Counted from the stretch's first letter, positions 1 through 9,870 are shown. The stretch: 64,000 nt of DNA from Kineosporia mesophila (GCF_021129235.1 NZ_JAJOMA010000006.1:197580-261579); one strand, 5' to 3'. Numbers and translations: made by a program. Notes: generated by a model not told the origin, from the sequence alone.

Positions 1-432
1 GGGCACGTCACCTCGCCCGACCGTTCCGAGTGCCGGGTCTGTGGCCTGACGGTTCCGCCGCAGGCGCCGATCCTGGTCGCCCGTCCGCCCCTGGGCGTGC
101 TGGTGTTCGACAACGGTGACCGCATCGAGGTCGACCGCCCGGTCGTGCTCGGTCGTGACCCCAAGCCGCGCACCGACTCGGCCGACCCCGAGGCGCCGTA
201 CCTGCACGCCGTGGCCAGCTCCACCGGCCAGGTGTCCCGCACACACGCCGAGATCCGGCCCTCCGGCTGGGATGTCCTGCTCACCGACCTGGGCGCGATG
301 AACGGCACGGCGCTGACCCTGCCGGGTGAGTCGCCGCAGGCCATCGACCCGGGTGTGCCCACCGTGATCAGCCCGGGCTGCCGGGTCGACCTCGGTGGCG
401 AGACCGGCTTCGTGTTCGAGGTCGAGGGCTAG
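1..432 (+). CDS. FHA-domain protein, 5' end missing
   Basis: The frame is open from base 1 to a TAG at 430-432, so only the C-terminal 143 residues are in view. A CxxC pair (fragment residues 11 and 14, CRVCG) suggests half of a zinc ribbon at the start of the fragment. An FHA domain follows: the GRDP turn near residue 50, SRTH near 79 and the MNGT loop near 100, which are the residues that contact phosphothreonine in this family. It probably binds phosphorylated partners of Ser/Thr kinases. The start and any N-terminal domains lie outside the window. The stop abuts the stop of the convergent MFS gene with no gap. Confidence 0.85.
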   Translation, partial: GHVTSPDRSECRVCGLTVPPQAPILVARPPLGVLVFDNGDRIEVDRPVVLGRDPKPRTDSADPEAPYLHAVASSTGQVSRTHAEIRPSGWDVLLTDLGAMNGTALTLPGESPQAIDPGVPTVISPGCRVDLGGETGFVFEVEG

Positions 433-1797
433 TCAGTCCAGGTTCCGCTGACGAGCGGGGGTCCGGTTCACTGGGCCCCCGCTCGTGCTTTGTGCCTGGG
501 CCCGCTGACGGTGCTCGCGGAAGGTGTAGCCCACGCCGGCGAGGGTGAACAGCAGGGCGACGTCCATGAAAACCATCTGCGAATAACCGTTCTGGGGCAG
601 CAGCACGATGGACAGGCCGGCCGCGGAAACCAGCGCGACGTTGAAAACTACGTCGTACAAGCCGAAGACACGTCCGCGGAAAGCATCGTCGACGTCTCCC
701 TGCAGGATCGAGTCCACACAGATCTTGATGCTCTGGCCAGTGACGCCGAACACGAAAGAGCCGAAGTAGAGCAGCCAGATCGCCGCGTCGGCCACGAAGA
801 ACGCCTGCACCACGGCCGAGATGGCGAGGCAGGCGCCGATCCAGCGCCAGGCCCCGATCCGGGCGGCCACCATCGGGGTGACGAAGGCGGCGGTGGCCAC
901 GCCGAGGCCGAGCGCAGCCACGACCTGGGCCAGCAGCCGAACCCCTGCATCCGGATTGTTCGGGTCGCTGAAGTAGTTGCGGCACAACAACATCACCGTG
1001 ATCGTCATGATCCCGTAGCCGATCCGGTGTACCCCGATCACGCCCAGGGCGTTGGCCACCGTGCGGCGACTGCGGATGTGTTGCCCACCGGCCCGCAGGT
1101 CACGCAGCACGTCGCCGGCCAGGCTGCCGATCGAGCGCAGGTTCAGGGGTGCGCTCTGATCCGGACCGAGCAGGGTGCGGGGCATGCGCAGGGCGAGGAG
1201 CGATGCGGTGGCGTAGCCGAGGGCGGCGATCGTGACCACGGTGGCGTCGGTGGAGTCGCCCGCACCCAGCAGCGTCCGCACGCCGTACCCGAGGGCCCCG
1301 CCGGTCATCGTGGCCACGGTGCCGCAGGTGGGGGAGACCGCGTTGGCCATCACCAGCTCGTGCCGGGGCACCACGTGCGGCAGGGACGCGCCCAGGCCGG
1401 CCAGGAAGAACCGGTTCATCGACAGACAGGCCAGGGCGCTCGCGTAGACCGGTGGGCCGACCCCGATGGTGAAGATCATCGTGGCCACCGCGAGCACCAT
1501 CACCGACCGGATCGCGTTGGCCAGCAGCAGCACCTGCCGCCGTTGCCAGACGTCGAGCAGGACACCGGCGAACGGGCCGATGAGGGTGTACGGCACGACC
1601 GTCACCACGGCTGCGATCGCCACGGCGGTGGGAGTGGTGGCGCGGCCGGCGGAGAAGAAGACCAGGCTGGCCAGGCCGACCTGGAAGGCTCCGTCGCTGG
1701 CCTGAGACACCAGCCGTACGGAGAACAGCTTGCGGAAGTTCGCGCCCCGCAGCACGACCATCAGGTCGGCGAGGAATGACGTTCGGTCTCCCGGCAC
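433..1797 (-). CDS. MFS transporter
   Basis: A 454-residue protein with about 12 hydrophobic segments, typical of the major facilitator superfamily. It opens with a short cytoplasmic stretch before the first membrane helix (VVLRGANFRKLFSVRL), a beginning common in actinobacterial MFS exporters, and ends in an Arg/Gln-rich cytoplasmic tail. The start is GTG at 1797; an in-frame ATG at 1761 is possible but would remove residues that look conserved. The substrate cannot be told. It converges on the FHA gene with abutting stop codons (TAG|TCA). Confidence 0.85.
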   Translation of the reverse strand: MPGDRTSFLADLMVVLRGANFRKLFSVRLVSQASDGAFQVGLASLVFFSAGRATTPTAVAIAAVVTVVPYTLIGPFAGVLLDVWQRRQVLLLANAIRSVMVLAVATMIFTIGVGPPVYASALACLSMNRFFLAGLGASLPHVVPRHELVMANAVSPTCGTVATMTGGALGYGVRTLLGAGDSTDATVVTIAALGYATASLLALRMPRTLLGPDQSAPLNLRSIGSLAGDVLRDLRAGGQHIRSRRTVANALGVIGVHRIGYGIMTITVMLLCRNYFSDPNNPDAGVRLLAQVVAALGLGVATAAFVTPMVAARIGAWRWIGACLAISAVVQAFFVADAAIWLLYFGSFVFGVTGQSIKICVDSILQGDVDDAFRGRVFGLYDVVFNVALVSAAGLSIVLLPQNGYSQMVFMDVALLFTLAGVGYTFREHRQRAQAQSTSGGPVNRTPARQRNLD

Positions 1798-2166
1798 GCG
1801 ACCAACAGTAGGCGCGTCATCGCTTCAGGCAATGGATGAGCTGTGGAAATCGTCCATTTCCCGGAAGCCGTCAGACCGTCGATGGCATCCCTTTCGACAG
1901 ACGGCCGACCGCACGCAGAACCTCGGGGATCCGGTTCGGGCCGGCGAGGTTCCGCACCGACCCGGCCGCCTCGTCCACTGCTGTGCCGACAGCGGTGACG
2001 AGCCACGGGCGCTGCGACGAACCCGTCCGCCAGCAGCAGGTCGGGCAGCTCGTCCTATCGGGAAAGGCCCGCGAACCCGACCTAGCCCCGCTGGTGAGGT
2101 GCCCCTTCGGGCATTTTGCCGGACCTGGGCGTCCTCAGTTTTACGTTGTCACTGGAGGGGATTCCG
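1798..2166. other. intergenic region with a possible decayed gene fragment
   Basis: No intact gene is visible in these 369 bases. On the minus strand, 1871-2060 reads as coding-like sequence with strong G/C third positions in two adjoining frames: DELPDLLLADG, then after a frame change VTAVGTAVDEAAGSVRNLAG to a TGA at 1871-1873. A TAG precedes the first frame. This could be the remnant of a small frameshifted gene, or chance in high-GC DNA. I do not recognise a family. Confidence 0.25.
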
Positions 2167-2493
2167 ATGGACGTTGTGTGGTTGTTTCTGATGAGTGCGC
2201 CACTGACGGTGCTTCTCGCGATCTGTGGCGGCCTGCTGCGCGCGTTCCGCGGGCAGCTACCGGGGTGGTACTTCCCGGTCGGGCTGGTGGTGTGTCTGGT
2301 GATCCTGATCTGGGCGGAGATCTGGGTCCGGGAGAACACGGACGGGGGTCTGGACGCGATTCCGGCCCTGATCGTCGAGGTCAACGTCGTGCTTGCGGCG
2401 GCTGCCCTGATCCTGGCCTGGGTGGTGTGGAAGGTCCGGGCGGTGCGCAAAACCCAGGAGCCGGACAGCGCGAACGCTGCCCGGCTCCGGTAG
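2167..2493 (+). CDS. small integral membrane protein of unknown function
   Basis: A 108-residue protein. The start at ATG 2167 is set by a purine-rich GGAGGGG at about 2154-2160, which beats the upstream in-frame start at 2116. Three hydrophobic segments are visible (roughly residues 3-22, 32-50 and 66-86), each separated by short charged loops, and the C-terminus is basic then polar (KVRAVRKTQE). I do not recognise a family and no neighbour suggests a role. It ends 19 bases before the stop of ino1 on the other strand. Confidence 0.65.
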   Translation: MDVVWLFLMSAPLTVLLAICGGLLRAFRGQLPGWYFPVGLVVCLVILIWAEIWVRENTDGGLDAIPALIVEVNVVLAAAALILAWVVWKVRAVRKTQEPDSANAARLR

Positions 2494-2512
2494 GACGGTG
2501 GTGCTGTGAGGA

Positions 2513-3586
2513 TCAGGCCTCGCCGCGGATGAACTTCTCCACGTCTTCCTTGGCCTGGTTGTCCTCGACCTGGACCGGCGGGGACTTCATGAAGTAAGCC
2601 GAGGCGGAGACGACGGGGCCACCCACGCCGCGGTCCTTGGCGATCTTCGCGGCGCGCAGGGCGTCGATGATCACACCGGCCGAGTTCGGGGAGTCCCAGA
2701 CCTCGAGCTTGTACTCCAGGTTCAGGGGCACGTTGCCGAACGCACGGCCCTCGAGGCGCACGTACGCCCACTTGCGGTCGTCCAGCCACTGCACGTAGTC
2801 GCTCGGGCCGATGTGCACGTTGCGGGCGCCGAGGTCGTGCTCGATGTTGCTGGTGACGGCCTGCGTCTTGGAGATCTTCTTGGACTCGAGACGGTCGCGC
2901 TCGAGCATGTTCTTGAAGTCCATGTTGCCGCCGACGTTCAGCTGGTACGTGCGGTCGAGTACGACACCACGGTCTTCGAACAGCTTCGCCATCACGCGGT
3001 GGGTGATGGTGGCGCCGACCTGGCTCTTGATGTCGTCACCGACGATCGGCACACCGGCGTCGATGAACTTCTGCGCCCACTCGGGGTCGGAGGCGATGAA
3101 CACCGGCAGGGCGTTGACGAACGCGACGTTCGCGTCGATCGAGGCCTGCGCGTAGAACTTGTCGGCCTCTTCCGAACCCACCGGCAGGTAGCTGACCAGG
3201 ACGTCGACCTTGCGCTCCTTGAGCACCTCGACGATGTCGACCGGGGTCTCGTCGGACTCCTCGATGGTCTCGCGGTAGTACTTGCCCAGACCGTCGAGCG
3301 TGTGGCCACGCTGCACGGTGACGCCGGTCGGCGCCACGTCGGCGATCTTGATGGTGTTGTTCTCGCTCGAGTTGATCGCATCCGCGAGGTCGAAACCGAC
3401 CTTCTTGGCGTCCACGTCGAACGCGGCGACGAACTCGATGTCGCTGACGTGGTAGTCGCCGAACTGGACGTGCATCAGGCCGGGGACGGTGCCCTGCGGG
3501 TCAGCATCGGCGTAGAAGTTGACGCCCTGCACGAGTGAGGACGCGCAGTTACCTACACCGACGATGGCAACGCGGATGGAGCCCAT
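2513..3586 (-). CDS. ino1: inositol-3-phosphate synthase
   Basis: Converts glucose 6-phosphate to 1D-myo-inositol 3-phosphate with NAD, the first step toward phosphatidylinositol and mycothiol in actinobacteria. The 357-residue protein has an N-terminal Rossmann motif ([12 protein letters not shown]) and the conserved [16 protein letters not shown] and [10 protein letters not shown] stretches of actinobacterial Ino1. ATG 3586 is preceded by AGAAGGAGA; longer in-frame starts lack such a site. It lies 19 bases downstream of padR on the same strand and is probably co-transcribed, the same pairing as Rv0047c-Rv0046c in M. tuberculosis. Confidence 0.97.
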   Translation of the reverse strand: MGSIRVAIVGVGNCASSLVQGVNFYADADPQGTVPGLMHVQFGDYHVSDIEFVAAFDVDAKKVGFDLADAINSSENNTIKIADVAPTGVTVQRGHTLDGLGKYYRETIEESDETPVDIVEVLKERKVDVLVSYLPVGSEEADKFYAQASIDANVAFVNALPVFIASDPEWAQKFIDAGVPIVGDDIKSQVGATITHRVMAKLFEDRGVVLDRTYQLNVGGNMDFKNMLERDRLESKKISKTQAVTSNIEHDLGARNVHIGPSDYVQWLDDRKWAYVRLEGRAFGNVPLNLEYKLEVWDSPNSAGVIIDALRAAKIAKDRGVGGPVVSASAYFMKSPPVQVEDNQAKEDVEKFIRGEA

Positions 3587-3605
3587 GCGTTTCTCCTTCT
3601 GGGTT

Positions 3606-4250
3606 CTAACGGGATTCGTGATCGGGACCGGGCGCCGGGGCGGGGAGTGGCGGACGGTCACCGTCGTGTGGGGGGTGGGTCATGTTGCTCGCCCGCTCGG
3701 TGTCGATGAGCTCCGAGAGCCATCGCACCTCGCGGTCCACGGACTCCAGGCCGTGCCGCTGCAGTTCGAGCGTGTACTGCTCGGCGCGTTCCCGGCTGCG
3801 GTGCATCGACTGCCGGTAGCCCTCGCGCCGCTCTTCCAGACGGCTTCGCCTGCCCTCCAGGATCTGCAGCCGGGTGCCGGCGTCGGTCCTGGCGAAGAAG
3901 GCGAAGTGGACGTCGAAGCGCTCGTCTTCCCAGGCTGCGGGGCCGGGGTGGCTGACGAGCGACTGGAAGCGCTCTTTGCCCTCTGCGGTGAGCTCGTAGA
4001 CGATCTTGGCCCGCCGGCCGGCCAGAGGGGAGGCCGGGGTGGCAGTGCCGGCTTCGTTGCCGGCTCCTGCTTCGTGGATCCACCCGGCGGCCAGAAGCGA
4101 CTTCAGGCACGGGTACAACGTGCCGTAGGACAGCGCCCGGAACGGGCCGAGGAGGGCGTTGAGCCGCTTGCGCAGCTCGTAGCCGTGGAGCCCGGACTCC
4201 TGGAGCAGGCCGAGGACGGCCAGCTCCAGAACGTCGCTACGACGACCCAT
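3606..4250 (-). CDS. PadR-family transcriptional regulator
   Basis: A 214-residue winged-helix regulator. The N-terminal PadR domain ([23 protein letters not shown], then a wing near [17 protein letters not shown]) is followed by a helical PadR C-terminal dimerisation domain. ATG 4250 sits 8 bases after GAGGAGG; the GTG at 4259 lies inside that site and is less likely. It heads a two-gene unit with ino1, so inositol synthesis is its likely target, and inverted repeats upstream (4333-4360) suggest it controls itself. The effector is unknown. Confidence 0.93.
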   Translation of the reverse strand: MGRRSDVLELAVLGLLQESGLHGYELRKRLNALLGPFRALSYGTLYPCLKSLLAAGWIHEAGAGNEAGTATPASPLAGRRAKIVYELTAEGKERFQSLVSHPGPAAWEDERFDVHFAFFARTDAGTRLQILEGRRSRLEERREGYRQSMHRSRERAEQYTLELQRHGLESVDREVRWLSELIDTERASNMTHPPHDGDRPPLPAPAPGPDHESR

Positions 4251-4332
4251 GCCCGGCACCTCCTCTTCCTGTCTCTGGTCGATCTCATCGGGCTTCGAGG
4301 GGACCCGGATATACGGACTGCAGTTGCTGCGT

Positions 4333-4360
4333 TACATCGAAGCAATGTATCGGAGCGATA
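4333..4360. promoter_or_regulatory. probable PadR operator
   Basis: Two overlapping perfect inverted repeats lie between padR and the divergent penicillin-binding protein gene: TACAT, 7 bases, ATGTA at 4333-4349, and TATCG, 3 bases, CGATA at 4348-4360. PadR-type regulators usually bind ATGT/ACAT dyads near their own promoters, so this is a good operator candidate. Binding is inferred from position and symmetry only. The rest of 4251-4624 shows no gene. Confidence 0.5.
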
Positions 4361-4624
4361 TATCCAAGGTTCGACTTGAAGATACGACGCCGTGAACGCG
4401 AGGACAAGGCCGGGTAGCTCACAGTTGGCGCGTTACTCGTCTCAATCCCGTCTCTTTGGTAACTCGGCGTTAAACCTGGCCCAGCGCGACGTCACTCATA
4501 GCCGGACCCCTTACGCTCACTACCGGCGGATTTGGGAACATGTGGGGAGTCGCCGCACACTGGACCGAGCCGTCAAACGGACGAATGCCTCAGGGCGCAC
4601 GGAAACAGGAGGGCATCGGCCATC

Positions 4625-7600
4625 GTGGAACGTCCTTCTGGTCCATCCCGTCGTCGCCCAGGTGGGCCCGACGGAGACCCGAACGCTCGCGACGGCCTGG
4701 GTGGCCGCCGCCTGGACGCGCAGCAGCCGGGCCAGCCCGGCGTCGGTGGCGGGCAGCGTCCCGCCGCACAGCCCGGTCTGGGGGGACGCCGGCTGAACGC
4801 CCAGCAGGGGCAGTCTCGACCCGGACTCGGCGGGCACCGCAACAGCGGTGGTCAGGGTCCGGCTACTTCCGGTGACCAGGGTCGCCAGCAGCCGCCGCCG
4901 TCACGCGCGGAACTGCGGCGCGCGCAGCAGGCTCAGGCCCAGCAACAAGCCCCTCAGTCTCCGCAGGCTCCTCAGCAGCCGTCGAGGCCCGCGCAGCCTT
5001 CCCGCGAACGTCCCCGCCAGAACCGGCCCGACCCGGGATACGCGCAGGATTCGGGATATGCGCAGGATTCGGGATATGCCGAGAACCGCAGTGCTCCGGT
5101 CGCTCCTGGTTCTTACCAGCGTGACCCCTACCAGCGTGACGAGCCGATGCGGCCGACCGCTGATCCGCGCGAACGTCCGCGGAGTTCGCGGTCGGCCGAA
5201 CGGCCCACGGCCCGCCCGGCTACTCCCGGTTCCGACCCGTATTCCGCTCCCTCCTCCTTCGACCACCAGGATGCTCACACCGTCGCCTACGGCGCGTCGC
5301 CGTACGACGAGCTGGGTGGTCCGGCACAGTCGCCCGACGGAATGTCACGAGGCCGACGGACGCAGAACCGTCTGCGGGACAGTCGCGCCGGTCAGCTGTT
5401 GGCCAACACTGGTGCGCTGAGCCTTTTCGGCAGCCAGGAGGATGAGCAGCTGGACAGGACCGGTGCGCCCTCGCGTGGCTCCCGCACGTCCCGTTCACGT
5501 GCCGGTGGGGGTGGCGCCGGTCTGCCCCCGCAGGGTTACCACCGCTATCTCAACTACCCGCGCTGGGGTAAGCGAGGCGTCAAGCGCTGGCTGCCGTCCT
5601 GGAAGCTGGTCACCGGTACCTTCGCGTTCTTCACGCTGCTGCTGGTCGGCGTCGTGTTCTATTTCTACAACTCGGTCTCCATCCCGCCCGAAGACCCGAG
5701 CACCCTGGCACAGACCACCACGGTCTACTACGCCAACGGCAAGGACGAGATCGGCCGGCTCTCGGCGACGAACCGCCAGAGTGTGAGCATCAAAAAGGTT
5801 CCCGACTCGCTGATCCACGCCGTGCTCGCTGCGGAAGATCACTCGTTCTACGAGAACAGCGGCGTCAATTACACCTCGATCTTGCGTGCCGCCATCGCCA
5901 CCGTGACCGGCGGGAACCAGCAGGGTGGTTCCACGATCAGCCAGCAGTACGTGAAGAACGTGTACAACGAGCGCGAAGTGTCGTACAAGCGGAAGATGAA
6001 CGAGGCCGTGCTGGCGGTCAAGATCAACCGCAAACTCGACAAAGACGTCATCCTCGAGCGCTACCTCAACACCATTTACTGGGGTCGTGGCGCCTGGGGT
6101 GTGCAGGCCGCCTCGAAGACCTACTTCAACAAAGACGTCTCCAAGCTCGACGAGTCCGAGAGCGCCTTCCTCGCCGGCATCATCAACGCCCCGCGTCTCG
6201 CCGACCCGACGGACGGCGACCCGCTGCACAAGGAACGCGCCAACCGCCGCTGGGGTGTCGTGCTCGACGCGATGGTCACCCAGAACTGGCTCGACGCCAC
6301 CAAGCGCGCGGAGCTGAAGTTCCCGAAGGTCGTCAAGCAGAAGACGACCACCTCTGGCACCGGTCAGGCCGCCTACCTCATGGAAATGGTGAGGAACGAG
6401 GCCCAGGACGCCGGTATTGACGAGCAGGACCTCAGCACCGGCGGATACCAGATCACCACCACGTTCAACAAGCGCCTGGTCAATGCCGGCGACAAGGCCG
6501 TGAAGAGGTGGACCAAGGACGCGCCCAAGGGCCTACGCGTCGGCATGGCCTCGATCAACCCGAAAACCGGTGGCGTGCTTGCCATCTACGGCGGCACGGG
6601 GATCGACAAGCAGCTGAACCAGGCCACCAAGGACCGCGCCCAGGCCGCCTCCACCTTCAAGCCGTTCACTTTGATCTCGGCGCTGGAAGACGGCGTCAGC
6701 CTGGAATCGACGTACAACGGCAACAGCCCCCGCGTCATTCGGGTCGGCACCAAGGAGATCAAGAACGACAGCGGCGTCAGCTACGGCTGGATCAACCTGA
6801 TCAAGGCGACGGCCAGCTCGGTCAACACCGTCTACGTCGACCTGAACAACCAGATCGGCCCGGAGAAGACCAAGAACGCGGCGATCGCCGCCGGCATCCC
6901 GAAAGACACGCCTGACCTCGGCTCCAACCTGGTCAACGTGCTCGGTACCGCCAGCGTGCACCCCATCGACCTGGCCAACGCCTACGCCACCTTCGCGGCA
7001 CAGGGTGTGCACCGGCAGTGGCACACGATCAGCAAGATCACCAGGACCCAGTACCCCGATTACAAGTACGTAGTGCCCTCGGACGTCGTCAAGGGCGACA
7101 AGGTCTTCGAAGAGGACAAGGTCGCCGACCTGACCTACGCGATGGAGCAGGTCGTCCAGCAGGGTTCGGGCGTCTACGCCAAGGCCCTCAACCGTCCTGT
7201 AGCCGGCAAGACAGGTACATCGACCGGTAGCAAGTCGGCCTGGTTCGCCGGGTTCACCCCCCAGGTGGCTACGGTCGTCGGTCTGCACCAGGTCAAGAAA
7301 GACGGAAAGAGCCTGGGCGAGCTCCAGGGCTTCGGCGGGTTCTCCACCATCTACGGTGGTTCCATCCCGGTACGGATCTGGACCGACTACATGACCGCCG
7401 CGCTCGCCGGTAAAGAGGTCGTCGACTTCGCGAAGCCGCCGCACGGTGGTGAAATTGTCAGCTCCTCGCCGACGCCGACGGTCACCGTGCCCCCGACCCC
7501 GACCGAGACCCCGACGGAAACACCGACCGAGCAGCCGACCGAGCAGCCCACCCGGCCGTCTCAGCCGACGTTCACTCAGGGTCCGACGGCCCAGCCGACA

Positions 7601-7702
7601 GAGACAACCACCCCGCCCGTCACCTCGACCACGGACACGCTTCCGACGTTCCCGGGCCAGGGCGACGACGATGACGACGACGGGAACAACGGGTTCGGAT
7701 GA
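4625..7702 (+). CDS. ponA: class A penicillin-binding protein (transglycosylase/transpeptidase)
   Basis: Bifunctional peptidoglycan synthase of 1025 residues, longer than most because of low-complexity ends. Order: Pro/Gln/Arg-rich cytoplasmic region with a YAQDSG-type repeat, one membrane helix near residues 335-355, GT51 transglycosylase (EDHSFYE near 403, then GGSTISQQ), and transpeptidase with catalytic STFK (Ser 676), SVN (732) and KTG (862). A Thr/Pro-rich tail ends in an acidic Asp run. GTG 4625 is chosen from AGGAGG at 4607-4612, 12 bases away, which is rather far; upstream starts are weaker. Synteny matches mycobacterial ponA1. It overlaps the next gene by ATGA. Confidence 0.95.
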   Translation: MERPSGPSRRRPGGPDGDPNARDGLGGRRLDAQQPGQPGVGGGQRPAAQPGLGGRRLNAQQGQSRPGLGGHRNSGGQGPATSGDQGRQQPPPSRAELRRAQQAQAQQQAPQSPQAPQQPSRPAQPSRERPRQNRPDPGYAQDSGYAQDSGYAENRSAPVAPGSYQRDPYQRDEPMRPTADPRERPRSSRSAERPTARPATPGSDPYSAPSSFDHQDAHTVAYGASPYDELGGPAQSPDGMSRGRRTQNRLRDSRAGQLLANTGALSLFGSQEDEQLDRTGAPSRGSRTSRSRAGGGGAGLPPQGYHRYLNYPRWGKRGVKRWLPSWKLVTGTFAFFTLLLVGVVFYFYNSVSIPPEDPSTLAQTTTVYYANGKDEIGRLSATNRQSVSIKKVPDSLIHAVLAAEDHSFYENSGVNYTSILRAAIATVTGGNQQGGSTISQQYVKNVYNEREVSYKRKMNEAVLAVKINRKLDKDVILERYLNTIYWGRGAWGVQAASKTYFNKDVSKLDESESAFLAGIINAPRLADPTDGDPLHKERANRRWGVVLDAMVTQNWLDATKRAELKFPKVVKQKTTTSGTGQAAYLMEMVRNEAQDAGIDEQDLSTGGYQITTTFNKRLVNAGDKAVKRWTKDAPKGLRVGMASINPKTGGVLAIYGGTGIDKQLNQATKDRAQAASTFKPFTLISALEDGVSLESTYNGNSPRVIRVGTKEIKNDSGVSYGWINLIKATASSVNTVYVDLNNQIGPEKTKNAAIAAGIPKDTPDLGSNLVNVLGTASVHPIDLANAYATFAAQGVHRQWHTISKITRTQYPDYKYVVPSDVVKGDKVFEEDKVADLTYAMEQVVQQGSGVYAKALNRPVAGKTGTSTGSKSAWFAGFTPQVATVVGLHQVKKDGKSLGELQGFGGFSTIYGGSIPVRIWTDYMTAALAGKEVVDFAKPPHGGEIVSSSPTPTVTVPPTPTETPTETPTEQPTEQPTRPSQPTFTQGPTAQPTETTTPPVTSTTDTLPTFPGQGDDDDDDGNNGFG

Positions 7703-9426
7703 GCGGCAGACGGGTCCGGCAGCCCAGTGTGAGACCGGGCTCGCCCCGCTGGTCACAGACACCGGCAGACATCGATGACGGTGAGGGCGTCTACGCGCCC
7801 TCCCGTCTCGACCCCCTGGTGCGCTCGGCCAGTCCCGTCATCGGCGGGCCGGCCGGGCGCCGCCTCGCCTCGGCCGGTGGGTTCTGGCGCGCCGGCACCG
7901 TACTCGTGGTGCTCTCGGCCGTGGTGTTCGGGCTCGGCATCGTGCAGAAACAGCACTGCCGCGCCAACGGCTGGAGCTCACCCGACCAGTTCTGGCACGC
8001 CTGCTACAGCGACATCCCGGTCGTCTACGCCAGCTCCGGCCTCGGCGGCGCCGACCGTCTCGGCCTGAGCGCATCCCTCGGACCCGCCGGTGGTCTCGGC
8101 CAGTCACCGCTCGCCGGGCTGATGATGTGGGTCACCTCCGGCCTCATCGACGGCGACGCCGCGGGCGCCAACCGCAGCTTCTTCGACCTCACCGCGCTCC
8201 TGCTCGCCGCCTTCCTGGCGGTCGCGGTGGCAGCCACCGCCTTCACCCTGGGCCGCCGCGGCTGGGACGCATCCCACCTAGCCCTCAGCCCGGTCATCGT
8301 CACCGCCGGCCTGATCTCTTACCAGCTCCTGGCCGTCGCCCTGGTCGCGATCGCCCTCTTCGCCCTGTCCCGCAGCCGGGCCCTGGCCGGAGGAATCCTG
8401 CTCGGCCTGGGCATCGCCGCGGCCCCCCAGGTCGCGGTCATCGGCCTGGTCGTCGCCGTACTCGCACTCTGGCGATCGCACTCCTACGACCCCGAGTCCG
8501 AACTCGACTCCGACGAGGCGGTCATCGAGGCCGGCCGCGACCCCCGCGCACTGGCGGGCGTGTCCTTCGCCGGCAGCGCCGTGATCACCTGGCTCGTGGT
8601 GCGGGTACTGCTGCTGCCCGGTGCCACCGGCGAACTCGGAACGGCCTGGGACTCCTGGCGCCACGGTTCGCCCGGGTACGGCTCGCTCTGGCTGGTGCCG
8701 CAACTGCTGGGCGCGTCCGAGCCGGACCCGGCCTCGTCGTGGGGCGGCCGTGCCGCGCAGCTGTTCTTCGGCTGGCTCTTCAGCGCCGATGCGCTCAGTG
8801 GCACCGCGACCTCGGCACTCGTCGCGATCGCGATGATCGCCGCGGCCGCGCTGCTGCTGCGCCTCACCGTGGCCCGGGTGGCACCGCTGGCCCCGATCCG
8901 AACGGCGCGAACCGAGGACGACGACCAGACCGCCACCGGCCCGCGCTCGTCCACCCCCTCGTCCACCATGGCCGACTGGGTGGTCCGGCGCGTCGCGCCG
9001 ACCTCGCTCGCGGCCCTCGCGTTCTTGCTGGTGATCTCGAAATCCCTGCCGGCCCAGGCATCCCTGCTTCTGTTGCCGTTGATCGCCCTGACCGGCCTGC
9101 GCTGGCGCGACCACCTGATCTGGGCCGGCACCGAGGCCGTCTACTTCGTCGGGATCTGGCTCTACATCGCCGCCGAGACCACGTCCAACCGCGGGTTGCC
9201 GGCGCAGTTCTACCTGATCATGCTGCTGGCCCGGCTGGCCGGCATCACCTGGGTGGGCATCCAGGGCATCCTCGTCTACCGCGGATCGCAGGCCGTGGAC
9301 GAGACATTCCGCGACCAGGCGGTGCCCACCGGCAGCATCGGTATCGAGGAGATTTCATCTCCAGGCCTTGACGAAGGTACGCTTCGAGGCGATCGAGAAG
9401 CTGGGACTCCCCACTCCCTGGGGTGA
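7699..9426 (+). CDS. GT87-like integral membrane protein
   Basis: A 575-residue multipass protein with roughly ten or more hydrophobic segments after an 80-residue cytoplasmic head. The first membrane segment (VLVVLSAVVFGLGIV) is followed by an extracytoplasmic Cys-containing loop (CRANGWSS...WHACYSD). This is the position and look of the Rv0051-type glycosyltransferase 87/DUF2029 proteins that follow ponA1. Such proteins usually use polyprenyl-phosphate sugars outside the membrane. The start overlaps the PBP stop (ATGA), so translation is probably coupled. The exact reaction is unknown. Confidence 0.8.
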   Translation: MSGRRVRQPSVRPGSPRWSQTPADIDDGEGVYAPSRLDPLVRSASPVIGGPAGRRLASAGGFWRAGTVLVVLSAVVFGLGIVQKQHCRANGWSSPDQFWHACYSDIPVVYASSGLGGADRLGLSASLGPAGGLGQSPLAGLMMWVTSGLIDGDAAGANRSFFDLTALLLAAFLAVAVAATAFTLGRRGWDASHLALSPVIVTAGLISYQLLAVALVAIALFALSRSRALAGGILLGLGIAAAPQVAVIGLVVAVLALWRSHSYDPESELDSDEAVIEAGRDPRALAGVSFAGSAVITWLVVRVLLLPGATGELGTAWDSWRHGSPGYGSLWLVPQLLGASEPDPASSWGGRAAQLFFGWLFSADALSGTATSALVAIAMIAAAALLLRLTVARVAPLAPIRTARTEDDDQTATGPRSSTPSSTMADWVVRRVAPTSLAALAFLLVISKSLPAQASLLLLPLIALTGLRWRDHLIWAGTEAVYFVGIWLYIAAETTSNRGLPAQFYLIMLLARLAGITWVGIQGILVYRGSQAVDETFRDQAVPTGSIGIEEISSPGLDEGTLRGDREAGTPHSLG

Positions 9427-9458
9427 AGCAGTTTCCGACGACGCGCAAGACCCCTCCT

Positions 9459-9477
9459 GTCACGGAGAGACCGTGAC
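9459..9477 (+). promoter_or_regulatory. hairpin in the rpsF leader, possible S6:S18 site
   Basis: GTCACGG (9459-9465) pairs perfectly with CCGTGAC (9471-9477) around the loop AGAGA, 30 bases before the rpsF start. Leaders of rpsF operons in many bacteria carry an RNA motif bound by the S6:S18 complex. The position fits and a CCG is present, but I cannot confirm the full consensus. Confidence 0.35.
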
Positions 9478-9506
9478 CGCTTAGACCGAAGGAGGTGGGT
9501 GTTCGC

Positions 9507-9797
9507 ATGCGTCAGTACGAACTGATGATCATTCTCGACCCTGAGCTGGAAGAGCGGACCGTCGCGCCCTCGCTCGACAAGTTCCTCGGCGTCATCCGTA
9601 AGGGTGGCGGCACCGTCGAGAAGGTCGACATCTGGGGCCGTCGCCGGCTCGCGTACGAGATTCAGAAGAAGGCCGAAGGCATCTACGCGCTGGTCGACAT
9701 GACCACGACGCCTGCCGACGCCAAGGAGCTCGACCGCCAGCTCAACCTCAACGAGTCGGTGCTGCGGACGAAGCTGATCCGCCCCGGCGCTCGCTGA
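9507..9797 (+). CDS. rpsF: 30S ribosomal protein S6
   Basis: A 96-residue small-subunit protein with the family start MRQYELM and conserved middle [10 protein letters not shown]. The strong AAGGAGGTG at 9489-9497 sits in front of ATG 9507; an earlier in-frame start at 9495 lies within that site. First gene of rpsF-ssb-rpsR-rplI. S6 pairs with S18, encoded two genes on, in the platform of the 30S subunit. Confidence 0.98.
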   Translation: MRQYELMIILDPELEERTVAPSLDKFLGVIRKGGGTVEKVDIWGRRRLAYEIQKKAEGIYALVDMTTTPADAKELDRQLNLNESVLRTKLIRPGAR

Positions 9798-9870
9798 TCT
9801 CCTCACCGCTGTCCGGCCGTAGCGCCGTCGGCATCCCCACCAGTAACCAGCAGGACCGGAGAGAAACCGT

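Noticed and set aside
490-1779. Long plus-strand open frame antisense to the MFS gene
   Set aside because: His/Gly/Arg/Gln-rich translation typical of a high-GC shadow frame; the minus-strand frame has real membrane helices.
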